DNA from: Sphingobacterium paucimobilis HER1398
Lineage (GTDB): Bacteria > Bacteroidota > Bacteroidia > Sphingobacteriales > Sphingobacteriaceae
Length of the DNA stretch: 64,000 bases
Assembly: GCF_000416985.1 (NCBI RefSeq)
Contig: NZ_ATDL01000021.1
Coordinates: 124,001 to 188,000 of the forward strand
Reading direction: 5' to 3'
Part shown: positions 36,461-44,571 of the stretch, in pieces
Numbering within the stretch: position 1 is the stretch's first letter
Layout of the letters: the number at the start of each line of letters is the position of its first letter
Notes under the pieces: model-generated
Seen by the model: the letters and a program-made list of their open reading frames with translations, nothing else
Database searches by the model: none
What the model was told of the DNA's origin: nothing
Translations under genes and position numbers: made by a program

Positions 36461-37791
36461 TGGACCAACACATGAACTTTAAATATATATTAGGATTGAT
36501 TTTCGCAGTAAGCTTGTTCTCTTCCTGCGATAAATATTTGGATGTCGAGCCCAAAGGTATTGTGATACCAAAGCGTTTTGAGGAATTCAATGGGATATTA
36601 AATGCAGCAGTCAATACCAATTGTTATCCCGATTATTTGGTATACGCTACGGACGATATCAATGCCTCTTATTCTCCGGTAGCACAGGACCCAATTGCAA
36701 ACGCTTACTTCTGGAAATCAATTATCGATGTAGATAATGATGCAACACCTGCAATCTGGGGATCGCTATACCGACAGATTTATAACGCCAATATTATTAT
36801 TAATAATATCATGGCTGTAACCGATGCCAGCGAAGCACAAAAAAAACGTCTATTGGGGGAAGCTCTTGTCGAACGGGCAAATGCACACTTTGTACTTGTT
36901 ACTGCTTTTACCAAAGCATACGATCCAGTCACAGCAGGTAGCCTGCCAGGTATTCCTTGGGTGACCTATACGGATGTGACTACAAAGACTCCAGATCGTT
37001 CGACCTTGCAGGCTACCATGGATAAGATTGTCCATGATCTCAAAGAAGCAGAAGGCTACCTTGATGCGAATCGGCTGAACAAAGTACGGATTAATAAGGC
37101 CGTAGCTCAAGCCATATTATCCCGGGTAAATCTGTATATGGGAGATTTTCCTGAAGCAAAAAAATATGCAACACTAGCGCTGCAGGAACCACACGAAATC
37201 CTAGATTATAATGCGTATGAGTACCCAAGCCAGGAAGAAGATCCAGAAATGCTTTGGTTGAGGACTGCTACAGATTATACCATGAATTATTATGTGTATT
37301 ATTCCAATGATCTGCTCCATCTTTTTGAAGGAGATGATCTAAGATTGTTGTTACTAGCGTATGATCTTGGTGATGGTCTTTACATGCGTGGAGAGAACGG
37401 TTGGGGAATGTATGGCATACGTTTTTCCGAGTTAAAACTCACCCAGGCGGAAGCGCTGGTACAGGATAATGATCTTGGAGGTGCCTTGGATATCGTTAAT
37501 GAGCTCAGGGCTTTGCGGATAGCCGACTACGCCTATGAGCCATTGGTATCGTCCAGCAAAGCTGAGGTCATGAATTGGGTGATTAATGAGCGTAGAAGGG
37601 AGTTGGCATTTAGTTCTGCACGTTGGATGGATATGAAACGTCTGGCAAAATTGGGACTAGGATCAAAAGCTACACGACAGTCTTCCGATCATGAAGATCT
37701 GTTAAGTATTGATCCGGCGAACTACAGTTTCACGTTTGAAATTCCATCACGTGTATTGATGCTCAATCCGGGGATGCCAAAGAATTTTTAA
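36460..37791 (+). CDS. SusD/RagB nutrient-binding lipoprotein, locus I
   Basis: 443 residues. Lipoprotein signal MNFKYILGLIFAVSLFSSC (an internal ATG at 36472 gives the more usual start; the ATG at 36460 overlaps the SusC stop as TAATG). SusD-type features: CDKYLDVEPKGIVIPKRFEEF, IYNANIIINNIM, AVAQAILSRVNLYMGDFPEAKKYATLAL (TPR), and the C-terminal VINERRRELAFSSARWMDMKRL. Somewhat shorter than most SusDs. It caps the SusC barrel on the cell surface. Confidence 0.94.
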   Translation: MDQHMNFKYILGLIFAVSLFSSCDKYLDVEPKGIVIPKRFEEFNGILNAAVNTNCYPDYLVYATDDINASYSPVAQDPIANAYFWKSIIDVDNDATPAIWGSLYRQIYNANIIINNIMAVTDASEAQKKRLLGEALVERANAHFVLVTAFTKAYDPVTAGSLPGIPWVTYTDVTTKTPDRSTLQATMDKIVHDLKEAEGYLDANRLNKVRINKAVAQAILSRVNLYMGDFPEAKKYATLALQEPHEILDYNAYEYPSQEEDPEMLWLRTATDYTMNYYVYYSNDLLHLFEGDDLRLLLLAYDLGDGLYMRGENGWGMYGIRFSELKLTQAEALVQDNDLGGALDIVNELRALRIADYAYEPLVSSSKAEVMNWVINERRRELAFSSARWMDMKRLAKLGLGSKATRQSSDHEDLLSIDPANYSFTFEIPSRVLMLNPGMPKNF

Positions 37792-37822
37792 ACTGAAGAG
37801 AGTGGTCTACCAAGAAAGTAGA

Positions 37823-37911
37823 CGTCATTCAGACCGTAGTGGAGGAATCTATGGACTAAAAAGAGTTAGCTCCTATAAGTTTTTAGATTTCTCCACAAGG
37901 TCGAAATGACG
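37823..37911. repeat. 89-bp inverted-repeat element
   Basis: Arms CGTCATT..GACC..GTGGAG.AATCT (37823-37850) and its reverse complement (37885-37911) match at most positions. The GTCATTTCGACC...GTGGAGAAATCT pattern is one I recognise as frequent between genes in Bacteroidota genomes. Confidence 0.75.
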
Positions 37912-37985
37912 GTGCAGTTTACAAATTTTTTGCTGCTTTACTTCTTGGACGCCTTTTGATCGAAGAAATAAAAAGAAAAATACAG

Positions 37986-39173
37986 ATGAACAAATTAATA
38001 ACAGCAGCATTACTTCTATGCAGTATTGCTACCATTGCACAAGAGAAATATACAATTACAGGAACTATCGCTGGAAAAACAGAAGGTAACAAGGTGTATC
38101 TGTACAAAAATGATTATGCCGAAGATGTTAAGGTGGATAGCTCAGTGATTAAAAAAGGGAAATTCAAATTTGTGGGTTCTGTGCCTTCGCCCATGTACTA
38201 CCGTGTCGTGATCGATCGTACCCCAAAAGGAAAAGAATCTTCACCTCGAAATTGGACGAGTACACATTTTTATTTAGAAAATTCGCCAATTACAATAGAA
38301 GGACACATTGATAGCATTAGTACCTACTACTATACTCCGCAAAAAAAGGCAGCTATGGTTAGAGGTTCCAAAACGGAAGATGAATACACAGCCTTTAAGG
38401 AGTCTTTAAAAGAGAAAAGAGTACAGATAGCCGCTTTAGATAAAGAATATATGGAAAAGTACCACCTGCCAACGATGGATGGTATTTATAATACGGAAGA
38501 GGGAATACGCCTTACGAAGGCAATGGAACCTCTTGCAAAGGATATCAAAGCCGCCACTTTCGAATATATACACAGCAATCCAGCCTCGATAGTAGCCTAT
38601 GACCAAGCGCGAATGAATTTCTTGGGGATGTTTGTGGAATTGACTGAAGAAGAGATAACGGATCTGCAACAAATCATTAAAAAAGGATGGTACGGTACAG
38701 AACGCTATACGAGCTTTATGGAACTCTCCGAAAGGGCTAAAATGACGGCTTTGCATACCAAATACCAAGACTTTGAGTTATTAACACCAGAAGGTGGTAA
38801 AGCGAGGATATCATCCCTGGTACCTAACGGAGAATATTGTATGTTAGAATTTTGGGCTTCTTGGTGTGGACCTTGCCGTGGCGAAATCCCACATTTAGTA
38901 AAAATCAATGAGAAATATAAGGACTCCGGTTTTAAAATCATCAGCATTTCTATCGATGAAAAGGATGAGCACTGGAAGAAAGCAATGGAAGAGGAGAAGA
39001 TGACCTGGACACAGCTCAACGATCCTAACGGATTCAAAGGAGAAATTTCTCAAGCTTATAACATTCAGGGTATTCCTTTTGCAATACTACTGGATCCAGA
39101 AGGGCGTATCGTAGATTTCAATATGCGGGGAGCCAAGTTGGATGCCGCATTGTTAGATATTTACGGATTTTAG
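37986..39173 (+). CDS. TlpA-like thioredoxin with N-terminal DUF4369 domain
   Basis: About 395 residues. Signal peptide MNKLITAALLLCSIATIAQ starts at ATG 37986 (the upstream ATG 37956 adds a charged stretch and is less likely). Then a DUF4369 beta domain (YTITGTIAGKTEGNKVYLYKND), a helical linker, and a C-terminal thioredoxin fold with the CxxC site FWASWCGPCRGEIPHL. Periplasmic thiol-disulfide exchange. It follows SusD in the same direction after about 190 bases holding an inverted-repeat element; such oxidoreductases often accompany uptake loci of this type. Confidence 0.92.
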   Translation: MNKLITAALLLCSIATIAQEKYTITGTIAGKTEGNKVYLYKNDYAEDVKVDSSVIKKGKFKFVGSVPSPMYYRVVIDRTPKGKESSPRNWTSTHFYLENSPITIEGHIDSISTYYYTPQKKAAMVRGSKTEDEYTAFKESLKEKRVQIAALDKEYMEKYHLPTMDGIYNTEEGIRLTKAMEPLAKDIKAATFEYIHSNPASIVAYDQARMNFLGMFVELTEEEITDLQQIIKKGWYGTERYTSFMELSERAKMTALHTKYQDFELLTPEGGKARISSLVPNGEYCMLEFWASWCGPCRGEIPHLVKINEKYKDSGFKIISISIDEKDEHWKKAMEEEKMTWTQLNDPNGFKGEISQAYNIQGIPFAILLDPEGRIVDFNMRGAKLDAALLDIYGF

Positions 39174-39213
39174 TTTTGACATACGAACACACAAAAACAA
39201 ACATACATGTAAC

Positions 39214-39248
39214 AGCCTTAGATAAAGTATTATCTAAGGCATTTTTTT
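39214..39248 (+). terminator. Terminator after the TlpA-like gene
   Basis: GCCTTAGATA / TATCTAAGGC stem followed by seven Ts. Confidence 0.9.
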
Positions 39249-39345
39249 ATGTACTGGTTTACGCTATGCCCTTCGGTAGTGCTTGCATGATGCTTCGAGA
39301 ATGCTAGGGCACAGGTTCGAGACAGGTTCGGGTTATGGTCGCTTG

Positions 39346-39390
39346 TTCTTCGGCTGTCGTTTGCCTTCGAGCCAAGGCGTAACCGAAGAA
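39346..39390. repeat. Long imperfect hairpin
   Basis: TTCTTCGG pairs with CCGAAGAA and, further in, GCCTT with AAGGC. Flanked by other CGAAG-rich repeats; probably a dispersed intergenic repeat. Confidence 0.5.
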
Positions 39391-39483
39391 TCATCGAAGG
39401 GTAGTCGAAGCTGTCCCGAAGGAATCCCGAGGATGGTACGGAGGTGTATCGGAGCGTAGTCGAAGCTATAACGGAGTTGAGGG

Positions 39484-39523
39484 GACTTGAGCAGACTTAA
39501 GGAGACTTGAACGGACTTTGTGA
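39484..39523. repeat. 10-bp tandem repeat (GACTTGANNN)
   Basis: GACTTGAGCA, GACTTAAGGA, GACTTGAACG, GACTTTGTGA in direct succession. Confidence 0.6.
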
Positions 39524-39548
39524 GTGTTATTTGTTCTGCTGTCTAGTT

Positions 39549-39575
39549 TTTGTTAACTTGTAGGTTTTAAGTTTG
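39549..39575 (+). promoter_or_regulatory. Candidate promoter of the 39608 gene
   Basis: TTTG at 39549-39552 (-33) and TAAGTTTG at 39568-39575 (-7), 15 bases apart; leader about 26 bases. Confidence 0.5.
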
Positions 39576-39607
39576 TTATAGTTTTTTTTAAACCAATTGT
39601 CTCTTTT

Positions 39608-40387
39608 ATGGACGAAATTATCAAAGAAGTTGTTTCCCAAAAATTGCGTAAGCGCGGTGCAGACTATAATCTTGGTGAAAATAGCAAGCTTGCGAATGTG
39701 GATTTTACCTATGCTAGCAGGGTGAGTTCTAAGATATATCAATACAGTAAAAAAAATTGGCGTGAGATGACCAGCCGATCTGTTTTTAATCGTTTGACGA
39801 AGAAGGTAAGTCAACTCGTTCGGCTGGACGAGGAGCATGAGCTAGGGCAGTTACGGATAGGGTACGGTAATAGCTCCACTTTGAAAGAGTTCCGTTGGAA
39901 TAAGAAACGAACCTTCTACGGACTTGTTCCGTGGCAAACGGAGATTCGGTATAGAGAGGATCAAAGAGATATTTTAGTGAAAATTCTAGACGACAAGCTG
40001 TGGCGTGTTGCAAGCACTGATAAGGGGATAAGTTCGCTATGCATTCGTTATCATGCTTTGAAAGTGCCCTTTGAATTGGATGATGAAATTGACTTTCTCT
40101 ACTCGAAGGAACTTCATGTGTTTCCAGGTAAAGAGCCGCCGGCAAAAGAAACAGAGTTTTCAGTGCCAGATTGGGACAATTGTTTGATTGTTGTAACAGG
40201 GGTGGTTCGTTGTCGTGTATGGCATGCTGGTGGTAAGGAAGATTATTTGTCCAATAGTCAGGCTTTTATGGCAGCGGATATACTGGAAGTTTTTCGGATC
40301 CGTAATGGAAAGTTGATGAAAGATGTGGTCCGCGAATCAACACCCGTGCAGAAATCTACTCAAGAAGGGGGAACAGAGTGGGTGTAA
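39608..40387 (+). CDS. Hypothetical protein, 259 residues
   Basis: I do not recognise this family. It is soluble by composition, with no signal peptide or membrane segment. The N-terminal about 85 residues are basic and helical (KLRKRGADYNLGENSKLANVDF, SKKNWREMTSRSVFNRLTKKVSQLV); the rest looks beta-rich with many aromatic residues (FYGLVPWQTEIRYRE, ELHVFPGKEPPAKE, VVRCRVWHAGGKEDYLSNSQAF). It has its own promoter and a terminator shared with the convergent HEPN operon. Lies at the left end of the accessory island between the two Sus loci. Confidence 0.75.
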   Translation: MDEIIKEVVSQKLRKRGADYNLGENSKLANVDFTYASRVSSKIYQYSKKNWREMTSRSVFNRLTKKVSQLVRLDEEHELGQLRIGYGNSSTLKEFRWNKKRTFYGLVPWQTEIRYREDQRDILVKILDDKLWRVASTDKGISSLCIRYHALKVPFELDDEIDFLYSKELHVFPGKEPPAKETEFSVPDWDNCLIVVTGVVRCRVWHAGGKEDYLSNSQAFMAADILEVFRIRNGKLMKDVVRESTPVQKSTQEGGTEWV

Positions 40388-40393
40388 TGCTGC

Positions 40394-40431
40394 AAAAAAA
40401 GCCTCGATGCGAAGATACACCAAGGCTTTTT
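40394..40431. terminator. Terminator shared by the 39608 gene and the HEPN operon
   Basis: AAAAGCCT / AGGCTTTT stem with A-run to the left and T-run to the right, between two convergent stop codons. Confidence 0.75.
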
Positions 40432-40439
40432 AGTCTCTA

Positions 40440-42158
40440 TTATGCGCATTGTTCGATGTTTTCGGTTTTATTGACTTCTTGTAGCTGTTTTTGTTCTTGG
40501 AAATAGTCTCTCATAAAGTAATCTGTGTCCTCTGAAAACTGTGTTATATTTTTGTTTAGTATTTCTATTTCTGTGACCCCACCAAAGAAACAATCGGAGT
40601 GCTTATATTGGCCTTGAGCTTCTGCTAATGCGGAGAAGTAAATTTGATTATGCTTATTGTGACGGACAAAAACTGAGCATAAATTGGGATAGAAAGCTTC
40701 GCAAAGATCCATCATGTAGTTTAGGTTGGTGCTACGTGGGGCATAGCGTAGGTGAGTGTTTAATAATCCTAAACAAATTTGTTCTAGCGAGAGAGCTAGT
40801 AGAAAGATAGTGGCTTCATATTCTACTTCATAGGCAAATTCGTTAGGTAAATATTTTAAATCGTGTGCTTTCTTTTGATGATTTTTCCATTTGTTTTCCA
40901 GTTTTAACCAATCTATAGTTTCTATTTCAAGATCTCCTACATCTTTTATATATTCCCTATCCCTATCCCTATTCCTATACCAACACTCTCCAGCTTGCAT
41001 TAGGTTCGTACGAAATACATCACCCTTTTTCAGTTTCTTTTCAACCTGCTCCGGTGTCTCTTGGATTAAAGTCACTTTAATCTTCTCCGGTAGTAACTGC
41101 ATAACACAGTTTTGAAGATCCATAATCGGTCTGTTCTGATTGGACATAATCGCGAAGAGATAATAATGATGAATCTCCTGGTGTGACTGCTGAACATTCA
41201 GTAGGTTGCACATACTGTCCTGACGTGTCACATAGGCAAAGCAGTAAAGCCCATGTACCTGTCCATAGGTTTCCAGCGCATTGTGGATAAGGTCGCGGTG
41301 GTTGTTGTTGATGTTTGTTGACTTTTCCATATCTATTTTGGTTTTAATAATGTTGCTTTGTTGATGAGGTTCCTGGATAGATGAAAACTTTTCCTCTATT
41401 TCTTGCAGTAGCTCCTGTTCGTAGTCCACTATCCAAGTCATTGTTCGGTCAGCTATGTCTTTGCAGAACGCGATTTTCTGAAGATCCATCGTAAAGTTGT
41501 TCTTGTAGCGGGAGCAGGTATATGACTCCGTTAATTTATGAACAGCGAGTTCCTCCTCTTTGGTGCTGATCAGCGTACTCAAGACGGGGTCATAGGGTCT
41601 GAAAAAATCTATGTTCTGCTTCAGGGAGTGCGAGCGCTCCTCGACACCTAGTAACAATTTCTGTGCTACGCGTAATGATATTTCAAGCGCTTGATGAAGC
41701 ATAAATGCCGCATTGGGATAGTTTTCCTTGCTATAATAAAGATGGTATCCTTCCATAAAGGCGGTGATTTTGTCCTTTTCTCTTTTTATATATGATCTTG
41801 TTTGCTCAAGAAGCTCGTCGGAACCAAGCACCGGAAGGATTACTGTATTTATCGGTTCGGGATTTACATAAATCCGGTTTCTAGACTGACAGTTGAGGTA
41901 TAAGCGGCCAAGTCCATCGTTGATTCTGGACTGTACTTCTTTGGTATTGTAGAAGGTAAAATAGTGGTCTTCCATGGGCTGCAGTGCACGTTGGCATCTT
42001 TCCCTTAGGGTGCTGCTGCGTTGCTTGTTGTGCGTATGTACTTGTACGATTGTTTGTACGATTCCGTTGCGGTTGTAGGTCCATAAGAATATCTCGTCGA
42101 CGGTGAGATGTTTGAAAATGATCTCAAAATTGCTTTCTAGTGTTGTTGTCATGTCCAA
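40440..42158 (-). CDS. Double HEPN-domain protein
   Basis: 572 residues, cytoplasmic. A HEPN domain at about residues 134-255 is clear: YHLYYSKENYPNAAFMLHQALEISLR, then RSHSLKQNIDFF, then SYTCSRYKNNFTMD, all in the positions seen in nucleotidyltransferase-linked HEPN proteins. A second, weaker HEPN lies near 440-550 (YEATIFLLALSLEQICLGLL, NLNYMMDLCEAFYP, GQYKHSDCFF) with the usual His lost. Each HEPN is preceded by an alpha/beta region resembling a degenerate nucleotidyltransferase (HYYLFAIMSNQNRPIMDLQN... in the second), so the protein looks like an internal duplication. Last gene of a three-gene operon, 5 bases after 42164. HEPN domains often are RNases in toxin or defence systems; activity here is unproven. 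Confidence 0.75.
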   Translation of the reverse strand: MDMTTTLESNFEIIFKHLTVDEIFLWTYNRNGIVQTIVQVHTHNKQRSSTLRERCQRALQPMEDHYFTFYNTKEVQSRINDGLGRLYLNCQSRNRIYVNPEPINTVILPVLGSDELLEQTRSYIKREKDKITAFMEGYHLYYSKENYPNAAFMLHQALEISLRVAQKLLLGVEERSHSLKQNIDFFRPYDPVLSTLISTKEEELAVHKLTESYTCSRYKNNFTMDLQKIAFCKDIADRTMTWIVDYEQELLQEIEEKFSSIQEPHQQSNIIKTKIDMEKSTNINNNHRDLIHNALETYGQVHGLYCFAYVTRQDSMCNLLNVQQSHQEIHHYYLFAIMSNQNRPIMDLQNCVMQLLPEKIKVTLIQETPEQVEKKLKKGDVFRTNLMQAGECWYRNRDRDREYIKDVGDLEIETIDWLKLENKWKNHQKKAHDLKYLPNEFAYEVEYEATIFLLALSLEQICLGLLNTHLRYAPRSTNLNYMMDLCEAFYPNLCSVFVRHNKHNQIYFSALAEAQGQYKHSDCFFGGVTEIEILNKNITQFSEDTDYFMRDYFQEQKQLQEVNKTENIEQCA

Positions 42159-42163
42159 TAAGA

Positions 42164-42715
42164 TTAAGGGTGAAAATAGGTTACATTGTCTTTGTGGATT
42201 TGTAGAAGAGCATCGGGAAGTAGGAGGATGAATTCGCGGGCTATCAGGAGCTCCTGGTCAATTTCATAATCCTGTTGCCTTTTATTGTTGATATCGCTGG
42301 ATAGAAGTAACTCATCGAGGAAATTGTACCAACCGCTTAAGCTCATAAAGCCAAAGAAATCGCAGATGATGCGTTGTGCATCTACTTTTTCTTTCTCTAA
42401 TAGTAATGCGTTTAATTCTCCAATATCTTTATACTGAAACAGTTTTTTCTTTGATGTCGGTTGCCAATTCCGCATTTTAAGTATAGTGTAGGCTGCTTCT
42501 ATCATCTGCGCCAAATGAAGGTAGGTAAAACCATAATCGAAGACACGGTTTCTGTCCAACATGGGGCACATGGAGTAACTGAATAGAAATCCAAAATTAA
42601 GAGACCAATTGGTACCCCAACCGTGTACAATCTCCTTAAGAAATCGATTGGGTTCGCTTGCGTATTCTGGAGCGAGATACCGAAGCTTTTTGATTTTGTG
42701 TGTTTTTGTTTCCAT
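42164..42715 (-). CDS. Hypothetical protein, paralogue of the N-terminal half of the 42745 product
   Basis: 183 residues, unknown family. It aligns by eye with the first about 190 residues of the upstream gene product: DYGFTYLHLAQMIEAAYTIL against DNIIELIRRVEIAYVIYKKY, DFFGFMSLSGWYNFLDELL against KFFSFQSLKKWYDTLDTLW, and QELLIAREFILLLPDALLQIH against EDYVLAIRELFMRLTISLHHIY. Predicted mostly helical, no signal peptide. Middle gene of the minus-strand operon; gaps of 29 and 5 bases to its neighbours. Confidence 0.75.
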   Translation of the reverse strand: METKTHKIKKLRYLAPEYASEPNRFLKEIVHGWGTNWSLNFGFLFSYSMCPMLDRNRVFDYGFTYLHLAQMIEAAYTILKMRNWQPTSKKKLFQYKDIGELNALLLEKEKVDAQRIICDFFGFMSLSGWYNFLDELLLSSDINNKRQQDYEIDQELLIAREFILLLPDALLQIHKDNVTYFHP

Positions 42716-42744
42716 TGTTGTGTGTGGTTTGTGATTGTTTTGTG

Positions 42745-43965
42745 CTACATTTCTAGTTTCTCTGATTCAGTTGGACTTATGAATTCTATTTCATCTTTGA
42801 AGGCTATAATGAAGCTGAGTTCAATGCATTTTTGGAGCTGTTGTAAGAACTTTAAATAGCCTCCATTACCTTCAAAACTTTCGTTATTATCTAAAGAGAG
42901 ATAGATTTCTATAATTTCATTCAATTTGTCCTCCCACTCATATCCTGGAAGCTCTTCGAAAAGTTGGTATAAATAATATTCAGGTTGTGATATCTCAGAG
43001 TAAGATAGATACTTTAATGTAATGACTCTTCCTTCGTGAATGAACTGTTGGCAAGATTGTAGAGTGGTAATCGATTTAAATTGAAATTTATCAGGATCAC
43101 ATATATTCCGCACATTCTCATCGATGAATTTTATTATTTTATGAATACACACACAAAAGTAAAAGGTAGTTCCTGGATGGGATTCTTTGAATGCCTCATT
43201 CCAGTCATCGTGTTCTGTATGTATGCTTGTATGGAGGATTTGACATTCACTCTGCCATCCTTCTAAATCATTGTAAAGGAGTATCTTTCTAAGCTCCTCT
43301 AGGATCCTATCTCTATGAGGGTCACCAATCTGGGGTTTCCTGATTTCAGGGCTGGACTGGGTATCCAAGTCGTTTGAATCAGTCGCCGCGTTGGTGTTTT
43401 GATTGTTGTTTTTGGATACTACATTCTCTTCGAGCTGATCGTTAATTTCATATTTAGGGAACTCTCCTATTTCGTAGATATGGTGGAGAGAAATTGTCAG
43501 TCGCATGAACAGCTCTCTGATTGCGAGTACGTAGTCTTCGCCTAGAGCTTCGTGCATATCGATTTCTTCTCTTCTATCTATCATGTTTATCCACAGGGTA
43601 TCAAGTGTGTCATACCATTTTTTTAAACTTTGAAAGGAAAAGAATTTACTGATGGAGTCGTAGGGTGTTTCTTCATTGTTTTTGGTTATGGATTTGTTCT
43701 CTCTAAAGTTTACATAATCCTGTCGGTTGTAGAAAAAGTCTAAAGGCTCCTTCTGTTTTGGGATATTGTACTTTTTGTAAATAACGTATGCAATTTCTAC
43801 CCGACGGATGAGTTCTATAATGTTGTCTCCAAAGAACATCGATTTAGAACTCCTCATTTTTTTATTTATAGAGGCATTGATGATGGTATCTATATCCGCA
43901 AGGCATCGATTGAAATCTGATTCATGGGAGAAAAAATCGACGAGATATATCATCGGATTCTTCAC
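42745..43965 (-). CDS. Hypothetical two-part helical protein, first gene of HEPN operon
   Basis: About 406 residues from a GTG at 43965; an ATG at 43953 (M-I-Y-L-V-D-F-F) is an equally plausible start. The N-terminal half is homologous to the whole 42164 product; an Asn/Asp-rich linker (SKNNNQNTNAATDSNDLD) near residues 190-210 joins it to a second helical domain of about 190 residues (DRILEELRKILLYNDLEGWQ … FLQQLQKCIELSFIIAFKDE). No known catalytic motif found. The acidic, linker-joined, two-domain layout suggests a scaffold or sensor. A GGTAT...ATACC inverted repeat overlaps the region just upstream. Faces the divergent HTH regulators. Confidence 0.72.
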   Translation of the reverse strand: MKNPMIYLVDFFSHESDFNRCLADIDTIINASINKKMRSSKSMFFGDNIIELIRRVEIAYVIYKKYNIPKQKEPLDFFYNRQDYVNFRENKSITKNNEETPYDSISKFFSFQSLKKWYDTLDTLWINMIDRREEIDMHEALGEDYVLAIRELFMRLTISLHHIYEIGEFPKYEINDQLEENVVSKNNNQNTNAATDSNDLDTQSSPEIRKPQIGDPHRDRILEELRKILLYNDLEGWQSECQILHTSIHTEHDDWNEAFKESHPGTTFYFCVCIHKIIKFIDENVRNICDPDKFQFKSITTLQSCQQFIHEGRVITLKYLSYSEISQPEYYLYQLFEELPGYEWEDKLNEIIEIYLSLDNNESFEGNGGYLKFLQQLQKCIELSFIIAFKDEIEFISPTESEKLEM

Positions 43966-43986
43966 GGTATCTTTATTTAAATACCT
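43966..43986. promoter_or_regulatory. Inverted repeat at the start of the HEPN operon
   Basis: GGTAT, about ten A/T bases, ATACC directly abuts the first gene; a possible operator for the divergent HTH regulators. Confidence 0.35.
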
Positions 43987-44126
43987 AAAGTGTTTCGCTT
44001 TTAGTTTCTTTTACGTATTTTTCATAATGTAAGTTTTGGGTAATTAACGCTTGTGTTTATAATTTACTTCTTTCAAAATCTAATATAAGAATTAATTATC
44101 TTCAAAACAAAGTTGTTGACGAAAAA

Positions 44127-44134
44127 TATATTTG
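44127..44134 (+). promoter_or_regulatory. Candidate -7 promoter element of the HTH gene pair
   Basis: TATATTTG. It ends only one base before ATG 44136, which favours the in-frame ATG at 44148 as the true start. Confidence 0.45.
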
Positions 44135-44135
44135 T

Positions 44136-44552
44136 ATGAGCTCTTTAATGAAGAGAATTAAGATTTTGGCGGATAATGAAGGGATGAGTGTAACAGCTTT
44201 TGAAGCGGCAATTGGTGCGAGTAAGGGCGTTTTTTCAAGAGCTTTAGCTAATGGTACTGATATTCAAAGTAAATGGTTGTTGAATGTGGTGGAAAATTAT
44301 CCGCAGTATTCTACGGATTGGTTATTGACAGGCAAAGGAGAGATGTTGCAGGGGGCGAATAAAACGGAAGATCGTGCAGAAACCTATTTAAATGCAGAGC
44401 TGGAGGGGGTGAGTAATGCGGTCATTCATTCTATGCAGCGCGTTATATCTTCTCAAGAAGTGACGATTAGATCACAGGAGAAGACAATTGTCTCTTTGGA
44501 GAAACAATTAGCGCTGTTGGAACGCGAAATATCGCTGCTAAGAAAAGACTAA
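44136..44552 (+). CDS. HTH (XRE/phage-repressor-like) regulator with C-terminal coiled coil
   Basis: 138 residues (134 if ATG 44148 is used). N-terminal HTH of the type common in Bacteroidota: MKRIKILADNEGMSVTAFEAAIGASKGVFSRALANGTDIQSKWLLNVVENYPQYSTDWLLTGKGEM. The C-terminal about 45 residues (ISSQEVTIRSQEKTIVSLEKQLALLEREI) form a heptad-rich coiled coil, so it is likely a dimer or oligomer. It is divergent from the HEPN operon and is followed 19 bases later by a paralogue. Likely regulator of the island. Confidence 0.85.
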   Translation: MSSLMKRIKILADNEGMSVTAFEAAIGASKGVFSRALANGTDIQSKWLLNVVENYPQYSTDWLLTGKGEMLQGANKTEDRAETYLNAELEGVSNAVIHSMQRVISSQEVTIRSQEKTIVSLEKQLALLEREISLLRKD

Positions 44553-44571
44553 TTATTAAAAACCAAATTAT

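Larger units (their letters stand above)
39174..39607. other. Gene-free, repeat-rich boundary of the accessory island
   Basis: Holds the TlpA terminator (39214-39248), a long hairpin (39346-39390), a 12-base direct repeat GTAGTCGAAGCT (39401-39412 and 39456-39467), three to four 10-base repeats of the form GACTTGANSR (39484-39523) and the promoter of the next gene. Locally richer in G and C than its neighbours. I see no coding sequence. Confidence 0.6.

Noticed and set aside
39346..39390. Riboswitch or small RNA at the long hairpin
   Set aside because: No conserved aptamer features; it lies after a terminator and next to other simple repeats, so a repeat element is more likely.
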